From: an uncultured beta proteobacterium
Lineage (GTDB): Bacteria; Pseudomonadota; Gammaproteobacteria; Burkholderiales; SG8-39
Assembly: GCA_903868285.1 (NCBI GenBank)
Contig: CAIPUP010000074.1
Location: forward strand, 1 to 5,404
Length of the DNA: 5,404 nt
Reading direction: 5' to 3'
Shown here: positions 1 to 5,252 of the stretch, piece by piece
Layout of the letters: the number at the start of each line of letters is the position of its first letter
Numbering within the stretch: the stretch's first letter is position 1
Made by a program: the position numbers and the translations under genes
The notes under the pieces: model-generated
What the model saw: only the letters and a program-made list of their open reading frames with translations
Databases searched by the model: none
Told to the model about the DNA's origin: nothing

Positions 1-882
1 GACCAGATTCGCGACAGCCTGGAAGGCGCGCAGCTCAAGATGCAGCGCGAGCGCGGCACCGATCTGACCATCTTCTCGCCGCGCGCCATGGGCATGAGCC
101 ATCACATCGGCAGCGAACTCACCAGCGCTGCCTGGTCTGAAGTCTGCAACGAACTGATACATCGCTGCTGCTCGCTCTACCCTGAAAATTTCGTTGGCGT
201 GTGCCAGTTGCCGCAAAGCCCGGGCGTCTCGCCCAAGAACTGCATCCCGGAACTAGAGCGCTGCGTCAAGGAATACGGCTTCATCGGCTGCAACGTCAAC
301 CCCGATCCTTCCGGTGGCCACTGGTCCGATCCGGCGCTGTTCGACAAGGACTGGTGGTATCCGCTGTTCGAGAAAATGGTCGAGCTGGATGTGCCCGGCA
401 TGATCCACACCAGCGCCTCCTGCAATCATCATTTCCATGCCACCGGTGCGCACTACATCAATGGCGACACCACCGCCTTCATGCAGTTCATTACCTCTGA
501 CATCTTCAAGGACTTCCCGACACTGAAGTTCATCATTCCGCATGGCGGCGGTGCGGTGCCCTATCACTGGGGTCGCTATCGCGGTCTGGCGCAGGACATG
601 AAGCGGCCGCCGCTGAAAGAGCTGGTGCTGAACAACGTCTACTTCGACACCTGCGTCTATCACCAGGCCGGCATCGACTTGCTGTTGAAGGTGATCCCGC
701 CGGAGAACATCCTGTTCGCCTCGGAAATGGTCGGCGCGGTACGCGGCATCGATCCGGAGTCGGGCCATCACTATGACGACACCAAGCGCTATATCGATGC
801 CAACACCACGCTCAGTGCCGCCGACAAGCAAAAGATCTTCCGCGACAACATCAAGCACGTTTATCCGCGCTTCAAGATCTGA
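1..882 (+). CDS. ligJ: 4-oxalomesaconate hydratase, LigJ type (amidohydrolase-2 superfamily), 5'-truncated
   Basis: The frame is open from base 1 with no start in view, so 293 C-terminal residues are visible and roughly 42 N-terminal ones are missing. They would carry the HxH metal motif of the first beta strand. LigJ hydrates 4-oxalomesaconate to 4-carboxy-4-hydroxy-2-oxoadipate in the cytoplasmic protocatechuate 4,5-cleavage and gallate pathways. The fragment matches my memory of Sphingobium LigJ almost throughout: DLTIFSPRA near the start, NPDPSGGHW (fragment residues 100-108), MIH with His136, HGGGAVPYHWGR with His181, YFDTCVYH, and FASE with Glu242 where many superfamily members have Asp. 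His136, His181 and Glu242 probably correspond to LigJ His178, His223 and Glu284 (metal or active site). The ATG at 40 is internal, because homology continues upstream of it. The thioesterase gene follows after 29 bp, so the two are probably co-transcribed. A related amidohydrolase with another substrate is the main alternative. Confidence 0.86.
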   Translation, partial: DQIRDSLEGAQLKMQRERGTDLTIFSPRAMGMSHHIGSELTSAAWSEVCNELIHRCCSLYPENFVGVCQLPQSPGVSPKNCIPELERCVKEYGFIGCNVNPDPSGGHWSDPALFDKDWWYPLFEKMVELDVPGMIHTSASCNHHFHATGAHYINGDTTAFMQFITSDIFKDFPTLKFIIPHGGGAVPYHWGRYRGLAQDMKRPPLKELVLNNVYFDTCVYHQAGIDLLLKVIPPENILFASEMVGAVRGIDPESGHHYDDTKRYIDANTTLSAADKQKIFRDNIKHVYPRFKI

Positions 883-911
883 CGCCGAACCCGCCACAAC
901 ACACGCGCGCA

Positions 912-1337
912 ATGACCATGAAAACCTACCGGCACAAGGTCTCGGTGCACTGGGGCGACACCGACCCGGCGCGCATCGTGTTCTATCCCAACTATTACAT
1001 CTGGTTCGACCAGTCCACCCGCCTGCTATTCGATAGCGTCGGTCTGGACTGGGATCACCTGCAGGCGAAGTACGGCGTGCCGGGCTGCCCGCTGGTGGAA
1101 ACGCATGCGCGCTACATCCTGCCGAGCCGCTTTCGCGACGAGCTGGAAATCGAATCGCGCATCACCGAATGGCATGCCAAGACCTTCAAGGTCAGTCACA
1201 CCGTGCACAACGCCGGCAAGGTGGCGGTCGAGGGCTATGAGATGCGCGTCTGGATCGGTCCGCATCCGGACGATCCAGAGCGCATGAAGGCCTACCCCAT
1301 CCCGACCGAAGTTCGCGCCGCGTTCGAGCTCAGATAG
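912..1337 (+). CDS. Acyl-CoA thioesterase, hotdog fold, 4-hydroxybenzoyl-CoA thioesterase (4HBT/YbgC) type
   Basis: The product is a single-domain protein of 141 residues, the same length as Pseudomonas CBS3 4-hydroxybenzoyl-CoA thioesterase as I remember it. The N-terminal signature is WGDTDPARIVFYPNY (residues 14-28). Asp18 aligns with the catalytic Asp17 of the CBS3 enzyme, which attacks the thioester. The rest fits a hotdog fold: a long helix (WFDQSTRLLFDSVGL) followed by beta strands (ETHARYILPSRFRDELEIE, then a segment rich in V and H). The enzyme would hydrolyse an acyl-CoA, plausibly an aroyl-CoA given its neighbours, but substrate specificity cannot be read from sequence. There are two in-frame starts, ATG 912 and ATG 918. 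Neither has a recognisable Shine-Dalgarno sequence, so translation may depend on coupling to the upstream hydratase gene. The usual Gly of the DPAGIV motif is Arg21. The 3' end overlaps the opposing ThDP gene by 8 bp. Confidence 0.87.
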   Translation: MTMKTYRHKVSVHWGDTDPARIVFYPNYYIWFDQSTRLLFDSVGLDWDHLQAKYGVPGCPLVETHARYILPSRFRDELEIESRITEWHAKTFKVSHTVHNAGKVAVEGYEMRVWIGPHPDDPERMKAYPIPTEVRAAFELR

Positions 1338-3066
1338 ACGGAATCCGCACATGCATCACGGCCGCCTGGCCGGCGCGTACCGCCTTGATGCAGCGTTCGA
1401 TGGCACCCGCCACTTCGGCCGGATCGGTCACCGTCTCGCCATGACCGCCGGCGGCCTCGCACACCTTGGCGAATTGCATCTTCGGCGCCAGACGCGCCTG
1501 GAAGCTGGAGCGACCCTTGGCATCACCCTCCGGATACATGCGCAGCGTGGCTTCCTTCACGGCCTGCCAGCCGGAGTTGTCGAATAGCACGGTGAAGATC
1601 GGCGTGTTGTACTGCTGCGCCACGGCATACACCGAAGACGGGTTGCCAAAGTAGAAACCACCATCGCCGACGAACTGCACTACCGTAGCCTTGGGTCGTG
1701 CCAGCTTGGCGCCCAGCGCCATGCCGGGTGAGCAACCCAGGCCACCGCCGGCGAAGCCCAGCGACGTACCCGGCTTGGTGCGCGTGACTTGATTGAGCAC
1801 CACGAGCGTATTGCGCACCGCCTCGTTGACGATGATGTCGTCCTCGCCCAGGTGCTTGGCCACCTCGGCCGCGACATAGTGCGGATTGATGCCGTCCTTG
1901 ACGCCCTTGTCGCTGGCCAGCTTGGCGTTCAAGGCCTCGCGCTCGGCCTGCTCTTTATGCATCGCCGCCAGACGCTCGGCCGCAGCGGCCTTGAAGGCTG
2001 GCGTAGCACGCGCCTTGAGCTCGGCCAGCACCTGCTGCAGTACGGTATTGGCATCACCGCCGATGCGCAGATTGGTGGCAAAGCCCCACAGCGGGAAATC
2101 GTTCTTGGCGATGTCGATATCGACATGCGCCCACCAGGTGTTCGGGTTGGTCTTGGTTTCTTTCGGAATCCACGGCACATCGACATCCACCATCAGGCCG
2201 ACATCGGCCTCGGCCACATGCCGAGCGGCCATGAAACCGGCGAAGGCCGGCGACTTGCGGTTGATGTTGAGATAGGCCGCATGCGCCTCGATGACACGGA
2301 TACCACCGAACAGCGCCAGCGCTTCGATGGTGGCCGGTGCTTCATTCACCCGTCCGGCATAGCTGCTGATCAGCACCGGATATTTCGCGCCCAGCAAGCG
2401 ATCGACGATTTGCGTCACATCGCTGCCGGCGGCAGCGCCGGCCTTGGCCGGGCCATATTGCTCGGCCGGAAAGCTCGCCACCTGCGAGTCATCCCACTCC
2501 TGCGCCAGCGTCTCGCGCGGCAGCATGAGGTAGGTCGGGCCCTGCGGATCGCTATGTGCCACCGAGTGCGCGCGACGCAGCACTTCCTTGGTAATCACGC
2601 CCGAGGGCAGGGTCCATTCCCACTTGGCATAGTTGCGCACGATGCTGCCCTGATCGAAGGGCTCTTGCACGAAGTGCACATAGTTGTCGCGCGAACCGGC
2701 CAGCTCGCCGCGCACGGTGTAGGGCGCCTTGCCTGCCATCAGCAGCAGCGGGGTGTGGCAGCGGCGGGCGTTGTGCATGCCCATGGCGGTGTTCGAGGTA
2801 CCGGCATCGACGTGCACCATCACCGCCTGGCCCTTGCCGGTGACCATGGCGTAGCCCGCGGCCATATGCATGGCGGTGTTCTCATGCGGACAAAGAATGG
2901 TGGCCGGGAACTTGCGGCCTTCCTTGTCCCAGCGCGCCATCTCCTCGATCAGCGGCGCGTGGTCGGTGCCGAAATTGCTGAACAGGTACTCAACACCGAT
3001 CTCGTTCAAGCCCTCGAGAAAGTAATGCGAAGTGGAATGTTTCTTGGCGGGCGAGGACTGGCTCAT
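1330..3066 (-). CDS. Thiamine-diphosphate-dependent enzyme, acetolactate-synthase-like, substrate unknown
   Basis: The 578-residue product has the three-domain layout of the acetolactate synthase/benzoylformate decarboxylase superfamily. The N-terminal Pyr domain holds the catalytic Glu62 in CPHENTAMHMAAGYA (residues 59-73). A central domain lies at about 210-370. The C-terminal PP domain has VGDGG at 466-470 followed, 26 residues after GDG, by DNSGW (Asp496-Asn497), the Mg-ThDP binding signature. Both catalytic elements are intact, so it should cleave or form a bond next to a carbonyl, as in 2-oxo-acid decarboxylation or carboligation. It resembles proteins called 'thiamine pyrophosphate-requiring' or 'acetolactate synthase-like'. 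A housekeeping role in branched-chain amino acid synthesis is unlikely, since no regulatory subunit is near and the neighbours are catabolic. The ATG at 3066 is preceded by GGAG (3076-3073) with a 6-nt spacer. It lies 75 bp downstream of the oxygenase beta gene on the same strand, so it is probably in that operon or has its own promoter in the AT-rich gap. Confidence 0.9.
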   Translation of the reverse strand: MSQSSPAKKHSTSHYFLEGLNEIGVEYLFSNFGTDHAPLIEEMARWDKEGRKFPATILCPHENTAMHMAAGYAMVTGKGQAVMVHVDAGTSNTAMGMHNARRCHTPLLLMAGKAPYTVRGELAGSRDNYVHFVQEPFDQGSIVRNYAKWEWTLPSGVITKEVLRRAHSVAHSDPQGPTYLMLPRETLAQEWDDSQVASFPAEQYGPAKAGAAAGSDVTQIVDRLLGAKYPVLISSYAGRVNEAPATIEALALFGGIRVIEAHAAYLNINRKSPAFAGFMAARHVAEADVGLMVDVDVPWIPKETKTNPNTWWAHVDIDIAKNDFPLWGFATNLRIGGDANTVLQQVLAELKARATPAFKAAAAERLAAMHKEQAEREALNAKLASDKGVKDGINPHYVAAEVAKHLGEDDIIVNEAVRNTLVVLNQVTRTKPGTSLGFAGGGLGCSPGMALGAKLARPKATVVQFVGDGGFYFGNPSSVYAVAQQYNTPIFTVLFDNSGWQAVKEATLRMYPEGDAKGRSSFQARLAPKMQFAKVCEAAGGHGETVTDPAEVAGAIERCIKAVRAGQAAVMHVRIPSI

Positions 3067-3141
3067 GTAGGGCTCCGGAACGAGGGTTGACAGGAAAATT
3101 TACGTAAGTTCTTGATTTTAAACAGTTTTTACAACAACCGC
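3067..3141. promoter_or_regulatory. AT-rich spacer before the ThDP gene with near-palindrome AATTTACGTAAGTT
   Basis: This 75-bp gap between the beta and ThDP genes is strikingly AT-rich at 3093-3135 compared with its surroundings. It contains an exact 8-bp palindrome TTACGTAA (3100-3107) that extends with one mismatch per side to 14 bp (3097-3110), an operator-like element. On the minus strand TAAAAT (3120-3115) could be a -10 for the ThDP gene, but no good -35 accompanies it. The ribosome-binding site GGAG is at 3076-3073. I see no GC-rich hairpin with a T-run, so there is no clear terminator between beta and ThDP. Confidence 0.4.
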
Positions 3142-3666
3142 TTACAGGTTGTAGTAATCCAGAATGGCCGGCAGGGTGTCATTGAGCAGTACGATTTTCT
3201 TTTTCGCGATGCGCCAGTGCCCAGCCTGCAGCACCAGTTCATGGCGATAGCGGCCATACAGCAATTCGGTGATGCGGTTCTTGGTGCGGTAGTAATGCAC
3301 CGTGCTGTTGGACAGCACCACCAGACGCCCGGCGCTGCAGCCTTCATCCAGCATGATGTTGCTGATGACATGGTGCGTGCGCGGCATCGGCGTCGAGGCC
3401 ACCGACTTGCCCGAGCGCACCCGCCATACCCGATCCTCCAGTCCACCGCGCTCGCCGTAGTAGATCAGCGACAGCTCGCTCTTGGGGTTGGCCGTCGGCG
3501 TGTGTTCGGCCTTCCAGGCCGGCACCCAGAACTCGCAGTCCTCGGTGAACAGCGCCAGCCAGTCGTCCCACAGTTGGCTGTCGATGTAATGCGCTTCGCG
3601 AAACAGCAGTTGCGAGGCCAGCGTCAGCATGGCCGGATCGGTTGCGACATTGCCAATGGCACTCAT
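3142..3666 (-). CDS. Aromatic-ring-hydroxylating dioxygenase beta subunit (BenB-like)
   Basis: This 174-residue product is the small subunit of a Rieske non-haem iron oxygenase. It has an NTF2-like alpha+beta fold and no metal, and it supports the alpha3beta3 hexamer. Family hallmarks are an N-terminal helix with FREAHYIDSQLWDDWLALF, then CEFWVPAW, the RGGLEDRVWRVRSGKS segment, the PRTHHVISNI stretch, and a C-terminal strand ending KKIVLLNDTLPAILDYYNL. These match benzoate and anthranilate dioxygenase beta subunits as I recall them. The start was set at ATG 3666 because it forms an ATGA overlap with the alpha stop, gives the usual family length, and is preceded by AAGGGGG (3677-3671). An upstream in-frame start at 3750 would add 28 residues inside alpha with no family resemblance. 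Alpha and beta are therefore translationally coupled. The substrate is not determined by this subunit. Confidence 0.92.
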   Translation of the reverse strand: MSAIGNVATDPAMLTLASQLLFREAHYIDSQLWDDWLALFTEDCEFWVPAWKAEHTPTANPKSELSLIYYGERGGLEDRVWRVRSGKSVASTPMPRTHHVISNIMLDEGCSAGRLVVLSNSTVHYYRTKNRITELLYGRYRHELVLQAGHWRIAKKKIVLLNDTLPAILDYYNL

Positions 3667-4994
3667 GCCACCCCCTTGCGCATCAGGCGCAGCCATTCGC
3701 GATAGCCGGCATGAAACACTGTTTCGTCCTGCATATCGAACTGGCTGCAAGTGCTGGTCACCGGCTTGACGCCCAGCTCATCGGCGTATTTGTCCGGCCC
3801 GCGCAGCACCGCGGTCATGCCACGCGAGTACCCCTGTTGCCAGTCAATACTGCGACTGCCGTAGCCGGTCTGGCAGTCTTCGTAGCACATGGTGTCGTCT
3901 GGCGTGGCCATGCCGGTGGAGTTGAAAAAATCTTCGAACTGGCGCAAGCGCATCTCACGCGCTGCGGCCGACTCGCCCACCGCGCCGAGACAGTAGATGG
4001 TCATTTCTGTGCGATCCACCGACAGCGGCCGGATCACCCGCAACTGCAAGGAGGCGTTCTCGGCGAACTGCATGCTGGGATAAATAGTCAGATTGCGGGT
4101 ATTGAGCATCCAGCGCGCCTTCAACTCACCGACCCGCTGCTTGACGTTCTCGATGTCCATGAACAGTGGCCGCACCCGCGGGTCGGCCACCGTACCCCAG
4201 ACCATGGCATGGCCATATTCGAAGGTGTAGCTGCCGCGGACGGTTTCGGGCGACTTGTAGGCCGTGAAGTCGATGGCCGCCAGGCCGTGTGCCGACTCGC
4301 CCTTCTGTCGCCGCCCGACGATTTCCATGAAACTGGGATGGGCCGAAGTGAGGTGGTAGAGATCGACACAGTTCTCGACCTGCAGCTTCCAGTTGCCCTT
4401 GAAGATGTAACTCGAGCTGCCAGGAATCATTTCCACGCCTTGCGGGCTCTGGTCCAGCACCATGTCAAGGAAGGTGCGGGTCTCGCCCAGGTGTTCGTCC
4501 AGGCTGGGCACATCCGCCGACAGGCTGCCGAACAACAGGCCGCGATAGTCGGCAAAGCGCGCCAGCGGCTGCAAACCATGATCCAGCTTGTCAAAGCCGG
4601 GCGGATAGCAGGCCGCCTTCTGATCCTTGATGTCGACGATGCGTCCGTCCGAGCCATAGGCCCAGCCGTGATAGGCGCAGACATGGTACTTGGCGTTGCC
4701 GGCCTGGGTGTGCGCCACCAGCGCTCCGCGATGGCGGCAGGAGTTGACGAAGCCGCCGAGCTTGCCCTTGCCATCGCGCATCACCAGCACCGGCGTGCGG
4801 CCGATCCAGGTGTTGATGAAGTCATGCGGTCGCGGCAGCTGCGAGGCAAACCCCAGAAAAATCCAGGTGGCCTCGAAGACGTGACGCATCTCAAGCTCGA
4901 ATACCTCGGGATCGCGAAAAATATCCCGGTGCACGGTGAACTCACCCGCCTCCGGGCGGTCCTTGACCAGGCCCGCCAGTCGCTCGAACTGCAT
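3663..4994 (-). CDS. Rieske aromatic-ring-hydroxylating dioxygenase alpha subunit (BenA-like)
   Basis: This is the catalytic subunit (443 residues) of a two-component Rieske oxygenase in the benzoate/anthranilate/toluate dioxygenase group, which cis-dihydroxylates aromatic acids with O2 and reductant. The Rieske [2Fe-2S] motif is CxH-x17-CxxH with Cys86, His88, Cys106 and His109. The mononuclear iron site is in ENCVDLYHLTSAH: Asp211 bridges the centres, and His214 and His219 are ligands. The third ligand is probably one Asp of the ATPDD motif (366/367) in FEDFFNSTGMATPDD, a stretch very like BenA. ATG 4994 was chosen because GGGGAGGAG (5006-4998) lies immediately upstream. A longer TTG start at 5018 would turn that ribosome-binding site into codons. 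The gene is followed by beta with a 4-bp overlap, and no reductase gene follows. The substrate is uncertain: the active-site stretch differs from BenA, so a benzoate analogue is as likely as benzoate itself. Confidence 0.93.
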   Translation of the reverse strand: MQFERLAGLVKDRPEAGEFTVHRDIFRDPEVFELEMRHVFEATWIFLGFASQLPRPHDFINTWIGRTPVLVMRDGKGKLGGFVNSCRHRGALVAHTQAGNAKYHVCAYHGWAYGSDGRIVDIKDQKAACYPPGFDKLDHGLQPLARFADYRGLLFGSLSADVPSLDEHLGETRTFLDMVLDQSPQGVEMIPGSSSYIFKGNWKLQVENCVDLYHLTSAHPSFMEIVGRRQKGESAHGLAAIDFTAYKSPETVRGSYTFEYGHAMVWGTVADPRVRPLFMDIENVKQRVGELKARWMLNTRNLTIYPSMQFAENASLQLRVIRPLSVDRTEMTIYCLGAVGESAAAREMRLRQFEDFFNSTGMATPDDTMCYEDCQTGYGSRSIDWQQGYSRGMTAVLRGPDKYADELGVKPVTSTCSQFDMQDETVFHAGYREWLRLMRKGVA

Positions 4995-4997
4995 GCA

Positions 4998-5006
4998 CTC
5001 CTCCCC
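4998..5006 (-). promoter_or_regulatory. Ribosome-binding site that fixes the alpha-subunit start
   Basis: The minus strand reads GGGGAGGAG followed by TGC and then ATG at 4994. The GGGGAGG part leaves a 5-nt spacer. This purine run is the best Shine-Dalgarno in the window and decides for ATG 4994 over the upstream TTG at 5018. Confidence 0.75.
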
Positions 5007-5026
5007 GATTCCGCCCAATTACTGCT

Positions 5027-5054
5027 TGCCGCGCTGGCCAATTCATACGCGGCA
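5027..5054. repeat. Inverted repeat TGCCGCG-N14-CGCGGCA, candidate operator
   Basis: The 7-bp arms at 5027-5033 and 5048-5054 are perfect inverse complements. Their starts are 21 bp apart, two helical turns, which suits a dimeric regulator. The spacer holds the weak minus-strand -10, so occupancy would block the alpha-beta-ThDP operon. A further copy of the left arm, extended to TGCCGCGCT, is at 5189-5197. Confidence 0.4.
5042..5047 (-). promoter_or_regulatory. Weak candidate -10 (TATGAA) for the alpha-beta-ThDP operon
   Basis: On the minus strand TATGAA reads from 5047 to 5042, about 48 bp before the alpha start codon. It differs from TATAAT at two positions, and no -35-like hexamer lies 16-18 bp upstream. 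It falls inside the spacer of the inverted repeat at 5027-5054, so a protein bound there would cover it. This is a low-confidence guess at the promoter position. Confidence 0.22.
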
Positions 5055-5108
5055 TCATTCAATGCGGCAGTTTTTGCAGGCCGGCGATGATAAACCGAAA
5101 GCCCCGTA

Positions 5109-5131
5109 GTAGAACCGCTGGGTAGAACCGC
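5109..5131 (+). repeat. Perfect 10-bp direct repeat GTAGAACCGC, 13 bp apart
   Basis: GTAGAACCGC occurs at 5109-5118 and again at 5122-5131, separated by TGG. It lies about 65-87 bp upstream of the predicted rightward start, where an activator would commonly bind. Tandem half-sites of this sort are typical of AraC/XylS-like activators, but the sequence does not match the XylS/BenR box I know (TGCA-N6-GGNTA), and the offset is not the 21 bp of that family. The binding protein is unknown. Confidence 0.5.
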
Positions 5132-5138
5132 GGGACAG

Positions 5139-5148
5139 GTCGCGCGAC
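5139..5148. repeat. Perfect 10-bp palindrome GTCGCGCGAC
   Basis: The ten bases are self-complementary and lie just downstream of the direct repeat pair, about 40 bp upstream of the rightward -10. The palindrome does not extend further on either side. It may be a regulator half-site pair or a chance feature of GC-rich sequence. Confidence 0.2.
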
Positions 5149-5183
5149 AGCCGGGGGGAGCGCAGATTGGGGTTGGACGAGCC

Positions 5184-5189
5184 TATACT
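5184..5189 (+). promoter_or_regulatory. Candidate -10 box (TATACT) for the rightward oxygenase gene
   Basis: TATACT matches five of six bases of the sigma-70 -10 consensus and sits 63 bp upstream of ATG 5253. The predicted start of transcription is near 5196. The bases 16-18 nt upstream (around 5161-5167) do not resemble TTGACA. A TTGGAC at 5173-5178 is too close to serve as a -35. A good -10 with no -35 fits an activator-dependent promoter. This is inference from sequence only. Confidence 0.45.
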
Positions 5190-5197
5190 GCCGCGCT
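5189..5197 (+). repeat. Second copy of TGCCGCGCT at the rightward start region
   Basis: These nine bases repeat exactly those at 5027-5035. This copy begins at the last base of the TATACT box and covers the predicted start of transcription, while the other copy sits at the predicted leftward start. It has no inverted partner nearby. In GC-rich DNA a chance match is possible. Confidence 0.3.
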
Positions 5198-5239
5198 TTG
5201 AAACCGGTGTTCCATTCCCGGGCTCAACTCCCCTGCCTC

Positions 5240-5244
5240 AGGAG
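5240..5244 (+). promoter_or_regulatory. Ribosome-binding site (AGGAG) of the rightward oxygenase gene
   Basis: AGGAG ends 8 nt before ATG 5253, a normal spacing. It supports 5253 rather than the in-frame ATG at 5259, which would have a 14-nt spacer. Confidence 0.7.
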
Positions 5245-5252
5245 ATCGCAAC

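Larger units (their letters stand above)
4995..5252. promoter_or_regulatory. Divergent intergenic control region between the two oxygenase alpha genes
   Basis: This 258-bp gap separates two head-to-head alpha-subunit genes and is the largest non-coding stretch in the window. Within it are a clear -10 for the rightward gene, a weak one for the leftward gene, ribosome-binding sites at both edges, one 10-bp direct repeat, one two-turn inverted repeat, one 10-bp GC palindrome and one 9-bp motif found near both predicted start sites. I see no RNA gene and no convincing small ORF. The arrangement suggests a shared regulator acting on both directions; its gene is not in the window. Confidence 0.7.

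Noticed and set aside
253..912. Minus-strand open frame opposite the hydratase
   Set aside because: It is a shadow of the LigJ-type gene, whose plus-strand translation matches the family along its whole length.
1789..3090. Plus-strand open frame of 433 codons opposite the ThDP gene
   Set aside because: The minus-strand protein has intact ThDP motifs and a good ribosome-binding site. The antisense translation has low-complexity His/Gly/Arg composition and no family signature.
3087..3092. Perfect TTGACA on the plus strand as a -35 box
   Set aside because: There is no -10-like hexamer 16-18 bp downstream, and transcription would run antisense into the beta gene. It is probably chance.
3667..3750. 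Longer beta subunit starting at 3750
   Set aside because: The extra 28 residues lie inside the alpha coding sequence, do not resemble beta subunits, and ignore the ATGA coupling and the AAGGGGG ribosome-binding site at 3666.
4995..5018. Longer alpha subunit starting at TTG 5018
   Set aside because: It would use a rare start and translate the GGGGAGGAG ribosome-binding site as Gly-Glu-Glu. ATG 4994 is clearly better.
5075..5089. TGCA near 5075 as an XylS/BenR site
   Set aside because: The bases six positions on do not fit GGNTA, and there is no second half-site at the expected 21-bp offset.
3642..5090. Long plus-strand open frame opposite the alpha subunit
   Set aside because: It is antisense to a gene with complete Rieske and iron-site motifs. 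Its translation is rich in His, Arg, Ala and Gln with no recognisable domain, as expected of a shadow frame in GC-rich coding DNA.
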